A stretch of 6,915 nucleotides of DNA from Methanomicrobiales archaeon (GCA_019136335.1 JAGVUK010000041.1:1-6915); one strand, 5' to 3'; positions 1 through 6,699 are shown, counted from the stretch's first letter. Program-made: numbers and translations. Notes: generated from the sequence alone by a model not told the origin.

Positions 1-2
1 AC

Positions 3-686
3 GACGACCTGATGGCGCTCTCGGGCTATCCCGGACCGGTCGCCGATCGGGTCTGCGGCCTCATCCCAGCAGGGTCGGTGGTGCTCGATATCGGGGCGGG
101 GACCGGTGCGTTTAACCTGCCCCTCGCCAGAACCGCGAAACGGATCGTCGCCCTCGACCCCTCGCCCTACCATCTGTCGATCCTGGAGAGGAAGGCCGAC
201 GCGGCTGCGTTTGAGAATATCGAGTGCCATACGGGGGAGTGCCGCGATATCGGTCCCAGGTGGTCCGGCGCTGTCGATTACGCGGTTGCCGCCTATAGCA
301 TGATCGATCCTGACATCTTCGGCTTTCTCCGGAATATGCTCCGGGCGGCCCGTATCGGCATCTTCCTGATCTACGGCGCCGGCCCTCGCGACCCGCTGGA
401 CGAATACGCCTTCGGGCCGCGGCGAACGGCCGACCACAGTTACCTTATCCGGGCCCTTGTGGAGATGGGATATGCCGCGGAGGTCGAATTCTTCAGGCGG
501 GATTACCTGATGCCGTTTGAGAGACTGAAGGGAAAATACATCTCCGGCCGGCGAACCGAAGAGGAACTGCGCCGGCACCTCATCCAATCCGGACGCCTGG
601 TTACTCAGCCGGGCAAGGATCTGGTTCGGTGCACCGCCCGGGACGCTCTCGTGTCGGTCCTGGATACCCGGGCCGCCGGGGGGTGA
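3..686 (+). CDS. Class I SAM-dependent methyltransferase, 5' partial
   Basis: Transfers a methyl group from S-adenosylmethionine to an unidentified acceptor; probably cytosolic. Numbering from the ATG at 12, the Rossmann-fold motif I is at residues 24-34 (VLDIGAGTGAF), with the acidic ribose-binding residue at D49 in VALDPS and a motif IV-like strand around 89-99 (DYAVAAYSMID). The C-terminal third has no motif that I recognise. The frame is open to the left window edge (Asp-Asp-Leu before the ATG) and the 11 visible bases hold no ribosome binding site, so I think the true start lies upstream and the N-terminus is cut off. The stop at 684-686 comes shortly before the permease gene, so it probably belongs to the same operon. 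The class is clear from the fold motifs; the substrate is not. A link to metal or metallophore handling is only a guess from its neighbours. Confidence 0.85.
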   Translation, partial: DDLMALSGYPGPVADRVCGLIPAGSVVLDIGAGTGAFNLPLARTAKRIVALDPSPYHLSILERKADAAAFENIECHTGECRDIGPRWSGAVDYAVAAYSMIDPDIFGFLRNMLRAARIGIFLIYGAGPRDPLDEYAFGPRRTADHSYLIRALVEMGYAAEVEFFRRDYLMPFERLKGKYISGRRTEEELRRHLIQSGRLVTQPGKDLVRCTARDALVSVLDTRAAGG

Positions 687-732
687 GGAGATCCACCGGG
701 CCGGAAGAAAGGTTCTGCGCTACGTCCTCTCA

Positions 733-1641
733 GTGTGCGCCATCATCGCCATCAACTTCGCCCTCCCGCGCCTGATGCCCGGCGATCCGGTGATGAACCT
801 CATCGGCGAAGACGCCATGGTCACCCCGGCGCAACTGGCAGAGATACGGGCGAAGATCGGGCTCGACCGCCCGGTCACCGTGCAGTTCGTCTCCTGTCTG
901 GGGGACCTGCTGTGCGGCGACCTCGGTTATTCGTTCCACCTCCACGGGCCGGTGGCCGGGATCCTCTGGTCGCGGATGTCCTGGACGCTGCTCTTTGCCG
1001 GGACCGCCATCGTCCTCGGGGCACTGATCGGCATCATAGCAGGAGCGCTCTCCGGGTGGAAGCCGGAGACCCGCCGTTCCCGCGCGGTCACCTGCGCCGC
1101 GATGGCCGTCTCCTGCACCCCGCCTTACTTCCTGGCCATGCTCTTTCTCGCCTTCTTTGCCTTCAGGCTCGGCCTCTTCCCGGCCAAAGGCTACTACGAT
1201 GTCCTGACCGCCGGGAGCGTTGTCCACCACCTCCTCCTCCCGGTGGCGGTACTGACGCTCTTTGCCGCCTCCCGCAACCTCCTGGTCATGCGGGGGAGCG
1301 TGGTCCAGGAGAAGAACAGCCATTATGCCCTGTATGCCCGGGCCAAGGGGTTGTTCGGGCGGCAGATTCTCTTCCGGCACCTCCTCAGGAACGCCTCTCT
1401 TCCAGTCATCACCCTGGTGGCGCTCGATTTCGGGTTCATCTTCTCCGGGGCGCTCTTCATCGAGATCGTCTTCTCCCTCAACGGGATGGGCACCCTCATC
1501 TACGATGCGATCCTTGCACGGGATTATCCCCTGTTACAGGGGGCGTTTCTGGTGATCGCGCTCCTTGTCGTGACCGCAAATATCATCGCCGACCTCCTCT
1601 ACGGGGCGCTCGATCCGAGGGTCAGGGAGGGTGGGGTATGA
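733..1641 (+). CDS. ABC transporter permease, nickel/dipeptide (NikB/DppB) type
   Basis: First inner-membrane subunit of a peptide/nickel-type ABC importer. It shows the family N-terminal signature LPRLMPGDP (residues 11-19), a soluble stretch of about 60 residues, then hydrophobic segments near 85-107, 123-145, 165-185, 227-248 and 270-290. The cytoplasmic EAA-like coupling loop is near 201-227 (YARAKGLFGRQILFRHLL), which docks on the ATPases. The C-terminus DLLYGALDPRVR is typical of the family. The start is doubtful: the GTG at 733 has no ribosome binding site, while a family-like N-terminus (KVLRYVLSVCAIIAINF) continues in frame upstream from about 709, and a Shine-Dalgarno-like GGTGAGGAG lies at 682-690 with no ATG, GTG or TTG in frame after it. 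Its stop overlaps the next start (ATGA). Nickel, metallophore and peptide substrates are all possible; the sequence does not separate them. Confidence 0.9.
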   Translation: MCAIIAINFALPRLMPGDPVMNLIGEDAMVTPAQLAEIRAKIGLDRPVTVQFVSCLGDLLCGDLGYSFHLHGPVAGILWSRMSWTLLFAGTAIVLGALIGIIAGALSGWKPETRRSRAVTCAAMAVSCTPPYFLAMLFLAFFAFRLGLFPAKGYYDVLTAGSVVHHLLLPVAVLTLFAASRNLLVMRGSVVQEKNSHYALYARAKGLFGRQILFRHLLRNASLPVITLVALDFGFIFSGALFIEIVFSLNGMGTLIYDAILARDYPLLQGAFLVIALLVVTANIIADLLYGALDPRVREGGV

Positions 1642-2462
1642 GGGCGATGGACGCGTTGAAGTCCACGAACCGGGGAGCCATGGCGCTTCTTGCCGTCTTC
1701 CTCTGTATGGCAGCCTTCCCTTCGCTGATTGCGCCGTACGGCCCTTCGGAGCGGAGTATGCCATACCAGGCCCCGGGTCCGGAGCACATCCTCGGGACCA
1801 CCAATATGGGCAACGACATCCTCTCAGAGCTCATATACGGCGCCCGGATCTCCCTTCTGGTCGGGTTTGCCTCGGCCCTGCTGGCCACCGGGATCGGGCT
1901 TGCCGTCGGGCTCACGGCCGGCTATTTCCGCGGGGCCCTGGACGAAGTGCTGATGGCCTTCACCGACGTCGTGCTGATCATCCCCAAGATCCCCCTCATC
2001 ATCATCCTTGCCGCCTTCCTCAGGCCGGGGGTCGGAATACTGATCCTTGTCCTCGGTGCTCTCTCCTGGGAGTCGATCGCCCGGGTGGTCCGTTCAAAGA
2101 CGTTGCAGGTGCGGGAGACCGGGTTCGTCATGAGTGCCCGCTGTATGGGCTTTCCACCCCTGCGCATCATGGCTTCCGATATCGTCCCGAACATCATCCA
2201 CGTGGTGCTCCCGAAGTTCATGCTTGCCACGGCTGCAGCAATGATATCGGAAGCGTCGCTCTCGTTCCTCGGCCTCGGGGACCCCTCCATGGAGAGTTGG
2301 GGGGCGATGGTTTCGTCTGCGTTCACGAAAGGGGGGTTCATCCGGGAGATGTGGTGGTGGTACCTCCCGCCGGGGATCTGCATCACGCTCTGCGTGCTCT
2401 CGGTTGCTGCCATCGGGTTTGCCTTTGAAGAAGGTGAAGGTACGACGGTGAGGGTAGAATGA
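1638..2462 (+). CDS. ABC transporter permease, nickel/dipeptide (NikC/DppC) type
   Basis: Second inner-membrane subunit, expected to pair with the upstream permease. The 274-residue product has an N-terminal membrane segment (about 13-33), the NikC/DppC-type motif HILGTTNMGND (50-60) followed by LIYGARISLLVG (65-76), and further membrane segments near 73-95, 112-128, 132-150, 188-205 and 243-263. The EAA coupling loop is at 165-185 (MSARCMGFPPLRIMASDIVPN), and the family motif SEASLSFLGLGDP follows at 204-216. The ATG at 1638 overlaps the previous stop by 4 bases and is preceded by a purine-rich GGGAGGGTGGGG ribosome binding site. The length fits the family (about 270-300). The frame stays open far upstream through the first permease, but that is a shadow and not part of this protein. 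Confidence 0.92.
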   Translation: MRAMDALKSTNRGAMALLAVFLCMAAFPSLIAPYGPSERSMPYQAPGPEHILGTTNMGNDILSELIYGARISLLVGFASALLATGIGLAVGLTAGYFRGALDEVLMAFTDVVLIIPKIPLIIILAAFLRPGVGILILVLGALSWESIARVVRSKTLQVRETGFVMSARCMGFPPLRIMASDIVPNIIHVVLPKFMLATAAAMISEASLSFLGLGDPSMESWGAMVSSAFTKGGFIREMWWWYLPPGICITLCVLSVAAIGFAFEEGEGTTVRVE

Positions 2463-3400
2463 ACCCGGTACTGGAGATCGATGCGCTCTCGGTGACGTTC
2501 TGCGGCAAACAGGCCGTCCACGCCGTCGACCGGGTCTCGTTCTCCCTTGGCGGGGGCGAGATCCTTGCGCTGGTGGGGGAGACCGGGTGCGGGAAATCGG
2601 TGATCGCCCACGCGGTCATGGGCCTTCTCCCAGGGGAAGCACAGGTCTCCGGCCGGATTGTCTTCAAGGGACGGGATCTGCTTGCGCTCTCCGAACGGGA
2701 GCGCTCGGCGATGCGCGGAAAGGATTGTGCGATCGTCTTCCAGGACCCTTCCCGGGCCCTGAACCCGGTCCACCGCATCGGCCGGCAGATCGCTGAACCG
2801 GTCCTGATCCACGGGGCAGGGAGCCGGGAGGAGGCGCACCGCAGGGCGGCTGCGCTCCTCGAACGGATGGGGCTGTCGCCTCCCGGGAACTACCTGCCGC
2901 TGTACCCCTGCCAGTCATCGGGCGGGATGAACCAGCGGTTCCTCATCGCCGCTTCCACCATCCTGGACCCCTCCCTCGTCATCGCCGACGAACCGACGAA
3001 GGGGCTGGACCCCGGCCGGGTCCGCGAGGTGGAGGATGAACTGGTGCGGCTCACCGGCGGCGGCCGCACGGCCCTGCTCCTCATCACCCACGATCTCGCC
3101 GTGGCCCGGCGGATCGCCGACCGGATCGCCGTGATGTACGCTGGCGAGATCGTTGAGCTGGCGGAGAACGACGCCTTTTTCGACCGTCCCTCCCACCCCT
3201 ATTCGCGGGGGCTGCTGCAGAGTCTGCCCGAGCACGGGTTCGTCCCGATCCCGGGGAGCTCCCCCTCTCCGGTTTCCCCTCCCCCCGGGTGCCGGTTCCA
3301 GGCCCGGTGCCGGGACGGGAAGGCTGTCTGCGGAGGACAGCACCCCGATCTCGTTTCAGCGGCAGACGGCCGCATGGTGAGGTGCTGGCAATGTCGTTGA
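2459..3400 (+). CDS. ABC transporter ATPase, NikD/DppD type, with C-terminal cysteine-rich tail
   Basis: Cytoplasmic ATPase that powers import through the two permeases. In the 313-residue product, Walker A is GETGCGKS (40-47), the Q-loop is VFQDP (Q95), the signature is SSGGMNQR (153-160), Walker B is LVIADEP (173-179, catalytic E178), the D-loop is KGLD, and the switch histidine is H211 in LLITHDL. After the ATPase core comes the oligopeptide-transporter C-terminal region (HPYSRGLLQSLP at 246-257) with cysteines C278, C284, C291 and C309, in the spacing known from DppD/OppD proteins, where they can hold an iron-sulfur cluster; C312 is extra. The ATG overlaps the permease stop by 4 bases and follows GGTGAGGG at 2447-2454. 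EPTKGLD in place of the commoner EPTxALD marks a subgroup that I associate with methanogen and clostridial transporters. Substrate unresolved. Confidence 0.92.
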   Translation: MNPVLEIDALSVTFCGKQAVHAVDRVSFSLGGGEILALVGETGCGKSVIAHAVMGLLPGEAQVSGRIVFKGRDLLALSERERSAMRGKDCAIVFQDPSRALNPVHRIGRQIAEPVLIHGAGSREEAHRRAAALLERMGLSPPGNYLPLYPCQSSGGMNQRFLIAASTILDPSLVIADEPTKGLDPGRVREVEDELVRLTGGGRTALLLITHDLAVARRIADRIAVMYAGEIVELAENDAFFDRPSHPYSRGLLQSLPEHGFVPIPGSSPSPVSPPPGCRFQARCRDGKAVCGGQHPDLVSAADGRMVRCWQCR

Positions 3401-4089
3401 GCGCGGATCGTCTCGCCAGGGCCTACCGGAACGGTTTCCTGCCCGGCAGCCGGCGGACTGTCTTCCGGGATCTCTCTCTTACCATCCGGCCCGGCGAGAC
3501 CTTCGGGCTGATGGGAAATTCCGGCGCCGGGAAGAGCACCCTCGGCCGCGTGATCGCCGGTCTTGAACCCCCGACGGCGGGCCGGGTCTGCTTCCACGGC
3601 CGGGATACTGCCCTGATGAACCGGAGCGAGTACCGGGCGTTCCGCCGATCTGTCCAGGTGATGTTTCAGGACCCTTCTGCAGCCTTCAACCCGAAGAAGA
3701 CCATTGGGACCTCATACATGGAAGTGCTGGACCTGATCGGGACGCCCCGGCCGGCGCAGAAGGCGGTGATCGCCGGGATACTGGAGAGCGTCGGCCTCTC
3801 CGGAGAACTGCTCGGGCGATACCCTCACCAGATATCGGGCGGACAGAGCCAGCGGCTTGCTCTTGGAAGGATCCTCCTCCTCGATCCGGAGTACATCGTC
3901 CTCGACGAGCCGACCTCGGCGCTCGACGTCTCGGTGCAGGCGCAGATCCTCCATCTCCTCAAAGAACTCCAGTCCGAACGCGGTATCGGATACCTCTTCA
4001 TCTCCCACGACGAGGCGGTGGTCCGGTTCATGGCTTCCCGGGTAGGGAGGATCGAGGATGGAAGGCTGGTGATCGAAGGCGAAGCGTGA
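3391..4089 (+). CDS. ABC transporter ATPase, NikE/DppF type
   Basis: Second cytoplasmic ATPase, expected to form a heterodimer with the upstream one. In the 232-residue product, Walker A is GNSGAGKST (42-50), the Q-loop is MFQDP (Q93), the signature is ISGGQSQR (148-155), Walker B is YIVLDEP (168-174, catalytic E173), the D-loop is SALD (176-179), and the switch histidine is H206 in LFISHDE. I chose the ATG at 3391 because it has GGTGAGG (3376-3382) eight bases upstream and gives a normal N-terminus; it overlaps the previous gene by 10 bases. A more upstream start in frame at 3289 would overlap that gene by over 100 bases and is unlikely. The protein ends soon after the core and lacks the cysteine-bearing tail of its partner, so it is shorter than many DppF proteins (about 260-330). 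It is the last gene of the importer cluster. Confidence 0.92.
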   Translation: MSLSADRLARAYRNGFLPGSRRTVFRDLSLTIRPGETFGLMGNSGAGKSTLGRVIAGLEPPTAGRVCFHGRDTALMNRSEYRAFRRSVQVMFQDPSAAFNPKKTIGTSYMEVLDLIGTPRPAQKAVIAGILESVGLSGELLGRYPHQISGGQSQRLALGRILLLDPEYIVLDEPTSALDVSVQAQILHLLKELQSERGIGYLFISHDEAVVRFMASRVGRIEDGRLVIEGEA

Positions 4090-4174
4090 CGGCGGCTGCC
4101 CCGGGCGCACTTCCCCTGCGCGGGGCCGGGGGCCGGCATGCCGATCTTCACAGGTTCGGCCGGGAGGAAAGTGC

Positions 4175-4216
4175 GGCCGGCCGGTCTGCAGGGGTGAAGG
4201 CACGATCCGGCCGGCC
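4175..4216. repeat. 10-bp perfect inverted repeat in the gap before ruvC
   Basis: GGCCGGCCGG at 4175-4184 is the exact reverse complement of CCGGCCGGCC at 4207-4216, separated by a 22-base loop. It lies in the non-coding gap between the last importer gene and ruvC. It could be a hairpin ending importer transcription or a regulatory site for ruvC. No T-run follows, and each arm is itself nearly palindromic, so in such GC-rich DNA the pairing may be partly chance. Confidence 0.5.
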
Positions 4217-4253
4217 CCACGCACCCGTCGATCCGCTGGTGACCGGAACCCCG

Positions 4254-4267
4254 CGAAATAGGTATCT
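4254..4267 (+). promoter_or_regulatory. Possible TATA-like promoter element for ruvCAB
   Basis: The sequence GCGAAATAGGTATCTAG around 4253-4269 is the only AT-rich patch in an otherwise GC-rich gap and lies about 35-45 bases before the ruvC start. In an archaeon, a box here would place transcription initiation near 4285-4295, giving a very short leader. The match to the archaeal BRE/TATA consensus is weak. The alternative is read-through from the importer genes. Confidence 0.3.
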
Positions 4268-4300
4268 AGCAGGAGAACGGAGTACTCATGCGTGAGGGAA

Positions 4301-4771
4301 ATGATCGTGATCGGGATCGATCCCGGGGTGGCGAGGACCGGGTACGGCGTTCTCAGGAGGTGCGACCCCCGCCCGGTCCCCCTGACCTTCGGCTGCATCG
4401 AGACCGGAGGCGATAGCCGTCCCTCCCGGCGGCTGCTGGAGATCTACGAGAGGGTTTCGCTGCTCTTTGACGAGTACGCACCCGACTGCATCGTCCTTGA
4501 GCAGCTCTTCTTCTCCAGAAACATCACCTCTGCCATGCACGTCAGTGAAGCGCGCGGCGTCATCCTTCTCGCTGCAGAAGAGAGAGAGATCCCGGTCACC
4601 GAGTACACCCCAAACCAGGTCAAACTGGCGGTGACCGGGTCGGGGCGTGCCGACAAACACCAGGTGCAGGAGATGGTACGGCGGCTTCTTCGCCTGCAGG
4701 AACTTCCCCGGCCGGACGATGCCGCGGACGGCCTCGCCATTGCACTCTGCCATATCAATATGGTGCGGTAA
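4301..4771 (+). CDS. ruvC: Holliday junction resolvase RuvC
   Basis: Endonuclease that cuts four-way Holliday junctions symmetrically during recombination and repair, normally as a dimer working with RuvAB. The 156-residue product starts MIVIGIDPGVARTGYGV. All four metal-binding acids of the RuvC active site are present: D7, E67 (in IVLEQLFFSRN) and the pair D140 and D143 (in PDDAADGLAIALCH). This is the RNase H-like RuvC fold, not the archaeal Hjc nuclease. I prefer the ATG at 4301, which puts the first aspartate at position 7 as in E. coli RuvC; a GTG at 4292 in the same frame is a fair alternative and would add MRE, with GGAG at 4279-4282 as its binding site. It is somewhat shorter than typical bacterial RuvC (about 170). 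ruvA follows after one base. Confidence 0.95.
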   Translation: MIVIGIDPGVARTGYGVLRRCDPRPVPLTFGCIETGGDSRPSRRLLEIYERVSLLFDEYAPDCIVLEQLFFSRNITSAMHVSEARGVILLAAEEREIPVTEYTPNQVKLAVTGSGRADKHQVQEMVRRLLRLQELPRPDDAADGLAIALCHINMVR

Positions 4772-4772
4772 T

Positions 4773-5363
4773 ATGATAGATCATCTTTCCGGAGAACTGG
4801 CATCCACCGGCGACCGGTGGGTGGTGATCGACATCGGCGGCATCGGCTACCGGGTGCAGGTCACAGGGCCCACGCTGCAGGACCTCTCTGAGATAGGGGG
4901 CCGTGTCATGGTGCACACCCATATGGTAGTCCGTGACGACGACATCCAGCTCTACGGGTTCGTCCACCCGCGCGAGAGGGAACTCTTCACGATCCTGATC
5001 GGTGTCACCGGGATCGGCCCCCAGACCGCCATGAACATCCTCTCGCGGATATCGTTTGAAGACTTCGCGATCGCGATCGTAAACGACGACGAAAAGGTGC
5101 TCACCCGGATCCCGGGTATCGGGCCAAAGAGCGCCAAACGCCTGATCCTGGAGTTGAAAGACAAGATGAAGAAGTGTGCGGCGACGTTGCCCGGCGGCAG
5201 GCGCCGGGCGGAGGCCGGCGACGCGGTGAGCGCCCTGATATCGCTCGGGTTCTCCGAGCGCGAGGCAGAGGAGGCGGTCGGCACCGTCCTGCCCACCCTG
5301 CCCGCTCCGACGGTGCAGGACCTGATCCGCGCCGCTCTTGCCCGCCTGCGGGAGCGACCATGA
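4773..5363 (+). CDS. ruvA: Holliday junction branch migration protein RuvA
   Basis: Tetrameric protein that binds the Holliday junction and loads the RuvB motor. The 196-residue product has the three usual domains: an N-terminal OB-fold (about 1-63, MIDHLSGELA ... IGGIGYRV), two helix-hairpin-helix DNA-binding motifs (GVTGIGPQTA at 77-86 and IPGIGPKSAKRL at 113-124), and a C-terminal RuvB-contacting domain (about 148-196) joined by a basic, flexible linker (GGRRRAEAG). The acidic pin that separates strands at the junction centre is R-DDD (D55-D57), matching E55/D56 of E. coli. Length is normal (E. coli 203). A GGTGCGG stretch at 4762-4768 may serve as ribosome binding site. The frame is open upstream inside ruvC, but the ATG at 4773 gives the canonical N-terminus. 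The stop overlaps the ruvB start (ATGA). Confidence 0.96.
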   Translation: MIDHLSGELASTGDRWVVIDIGGIGYRVQVTGPTLQDLSEIGGRVMVHTHMVVRDDDIQLYGFVHPRERELFTILIGVTGIGPQTAMNILSRISFEDFAIAIVNDDEKVLTRIPGIGPKSAKRLILELKDKMKKCAATLPGGRRRAEAGDAVSALISLGFSEREAEEAVGTVLPTLPAPTVQDLIRAALARLRERP

Positions 5364-6355
5364 AGGAACGGATCACCTCGCCCGCCGCCCTGCTGGAGGA
5401 GCCGGACGACGCCGCGATCAGGCCGGCGCGGTTCGACGAGTTCATCGGTCAGCCGCAGGTGAAGGAGACCCTTGCCATCGCTATCGCGGCCGCAAAGAAA
5501 CGCGGGGAGTCCCTGGACCACATCCTCTTCTCCGGGCCGCCCGGCCTTGGAAAGACAACGCTTGCCCGGATCATCGCCCGGGAGATGGGGGTGGCGATCA
5601 GGACCACCACCGGCCCGGTGCTTGATCGACCGGCCGACCTTGCCGCCCAGCTGACGGCGCTCTCCAGGGGCGACGTCCTCTTTATCGACGAGATCCATCG
5701 CTTAAACCCGGTGGTTGAGGAGATCCTGTACCCGGCGATGGAGGACTCCTGCATCGACGTGATGATCGGCGAGGGGCCGGGAGCACGGTCCGTGCAGCTC
5801 CCGCTTGAGGAGTTCACCCTCGTCGGCGCGACGACAAAGGTCGGGCTGCTCGGGTCTCCGCTCAGGGACAGGTTCGGTTTCATCTTCCGGCTCAATCTCT
5901 ACGAGGTCGAGGACCTGGCAAAGATCGTCCGGCGGAGCGCCGGGATCATGCATACCCCGATCACCCCGGGAGGCGCGTTCGAGATCGCGAAGCGGAGCCG
6001 GGGAACGCCCAGGATCGCAAACCGCCTGCTCCGGCGGGTGCGTGACTTTGCCCTGATCAGGGGCGACGGCAGCATCGACGGGGAGACCGCCGACCTCGCG
6101 CTGACCATGCTCGGCATCGACCAGCTGGGCCTGGACGAACTCGACCGGCGTATCCTCTCGGTGATTGCGCATGATTTCGGCGGCGGGCCGGTGGGCGTCA
6201 AGACGATCGCGATCTCGGTCGGAGAAGAGGTGCGAACGGTCGAAGAGGTCTACGAACCCTACCTGATCCAGATAGGGTTCATCAAGCGGACTCCCCAGGG
6301 CCGGGAGACGACGCCGGCTGCACGGAACCATATCGAGCCGGCGCCCCGGGAGTGA
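5360..6355 (+). CDS. ruvB: Holliday junction branch migration ATPase RuvB
   Basis: Hexameric AAA+ motor that pumps DNA through the RuvA-bound junction. In the 331-residue product, Walker A is GPPGLGKT (59-66), Walker B is LFIDEIH (107-113, D110/E111), sensor 1 is GATTK (156-160), the arginine-finger region is SPLRDRFG (166-173), and sensor 2 is GTPRIANRLLRR (215-226, R218). The C-terminal winged-helix DNA-binding domain runs from about 256 and ends with the RuvB hallmark EPYLIQIGFIKRTPQGR (299-315). Length matches bacterial RuvB (about 330-350). The ATG at 5360 overlaps the ruvA stop by 4 bases and is preceded by GGGAG at 5350-5354. The frame is open further upstream, but that part is a shadow of ruvA. 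The cluster order ruvC-ruvA-ruvB is that of many bacteria. Confidence 0.97.
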   Translation: MKERITSPAALLEEPDDAAIRPARFDEFIGQPQVKETLAIAIAAAKKRGESLDHILFSGPPGLGKTTLARIIAREMGVAIRTTTGPVLDRPADLAAQLTALSRGDVLFIDEIHRLNPVVEEILYPAMEDSCIDVMIGEGPGARSVQLPLEEFTLVGATTKVGLLGSPLRDRFGFIFRLNLYEVEDLAKIVRRSAGIMHTPITPGGAFEIAKRSRGTPRIANRLLRRVRDFALIRGDGSIDGETADLALTMLGIDQLGLDELDRRILSVIAHDFGGGPVGVKTIAISVGEEVRTVEEVYEPYLIQIGFIKRTPQGRETTPAARNHIEPAPRE

Positions 6356-6398
6356 TTGGCCCCACGGGCGACTCAATCCATTTGGTATGAGACACTCA

Positions 6399-6413
6399 TG
6401 AGGCTACGCCTCA
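6399..6413 (+). terminator. Small hairpin downstream of ruvB, possible terminator
   Basis: TGAGGC, loop TAC, GCCTCA form a perfect 6-bp stem with a three-base loop 43 bases after the ruvB stop codon. No T-run follows directly, so it does not fit a bacterial intrinsic terminator or an archaeal oligo-T terminator well. It could end or stabilise the ruvCAB transcript. Confidence 0.3.
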
Positions 6414-6458
6414 GGCTGCACACATGAAATCAGCCTTTCCCTGACTCGCCCCGATATC

Positions 6459-6579
6459 GTGGACCGTGGTGGCCATCACCGCCGGGGGGGCGGACTCCCC
6501 TCCCCGCAAGCAAGGCGATACCTGTAAGCCCCCACCCCGCCTCCGGCCTCCTCCCCCCGGGGGGGAGCCGTGTCCGGGG
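6459..6579. repeat. GC-rich intergenic repeat, copy 1
   Basis: First of two diverged tandem copies. It shares three ordered blocks with copy 2: a 19-base block at 6459-6477 (GTGGACCGTGGTGGCCATC, one mismatch); a block of about 44 bases at 6515-6558 (beginning GCGATAC and ending CGGCCTCCTCCCCC); and GAGCCGTGTCCGGGG at 6565-6579 (two mismatches). Between them lie G-run/C-run inverted repeats, including CTCCCCCC/GGGGGGGAG at 6551-6567. No coding frame in it looks real. Function unknown; a transcription end or structural element between convergent genes is possible. Confidence 0.65.
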
Positions 6580-6673
6580 CCGCAGGTGGAAGAATGGCCC
6601 GGGCACGGGCCTTCCCGGTTTTGTCCCCGTACAGTGGACCGTGGTGGCTATCGCAACTGGGGGTGGGGCTGAC

Positions 6674-6699
6674 GGGGAGGGGGGCTTGTCCCCCTCCCC
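6674..6699. repeat. 10-bp G/C-run hairpin inside repeat copy 2
   Basis: GGGGAGGGGG (6674-6683) pairs exactly with CCCCCTCCCC (6690-6699) around a six-base loop GCTTGT. GAC at 6671-6673 and GTC at 6701-6703 extend the stem past one bulged T. The left arm is also part of a G-quadruplex motif, so two competing folds are possible on the + strand. Confidence 0.7.

Larger units (their letters stand above)
4090..4300 (+). other. Non-coding gap between the importer and ruvC
   Basis: This 211-base stretch separates the two clusters. An open frame of 69 codons runs through it (GTG at 4086 to 4295), but it is rich in Gly, Ala and Arg, shows no motif and looks like a product of base composition. The stretch contains the inverted repeat at 4175-4216, a small GCCGA/TCGGC stem near 4140-4160 and, close to ruvC, its only AT-rich island. 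I see no known RNA family or riboswitch in it. Confidence 0.6.

Noticed and set aside
735..1637. Long open + frame upstream of the second permease, apparently making a 575-residue protein.
   Set aside because: It lies out of frame over the first permease, is rich in Arg, Pro and Gly, and shows no motif. The ATG at 1638, with a ribosome binding site and the usual N-terminus, is the real start.
1922..2839. 305-codon open frame on the - strand.
   Set aside because: It lies antisense to the second permease and first ATPase, whose motifs are unambiguous. Such frames are common in GC-rich DNA.
4162..4173. GGGAGGAAAGTG resembles the conserved GAGGAAAGTCC stretch of RNase P RNA.
   Set aside because: The match is partial, the gap is shorter than an RNase P RNA, and no other conserved region of that RNA is seen nearby.
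4086..4295. Possible small gene of 69 codons between the importer and ruvC, starting GTG with an overlapping stop.
   Set aside because: Composition is low-complexity Gly/Ala/Arg with no motif and no clear ribosome binding site. It spans the inverted repeat and promoter-like region.
5174..5359. Upstream in-frame extension of ruvB with an ATG at 5174.
   Set aside because: It overlaps the RuvA C-terminal domain out of frame. The ATG at 5360 gives a family-length RuvB with a ribosome binding site and a typical ATGA junction.
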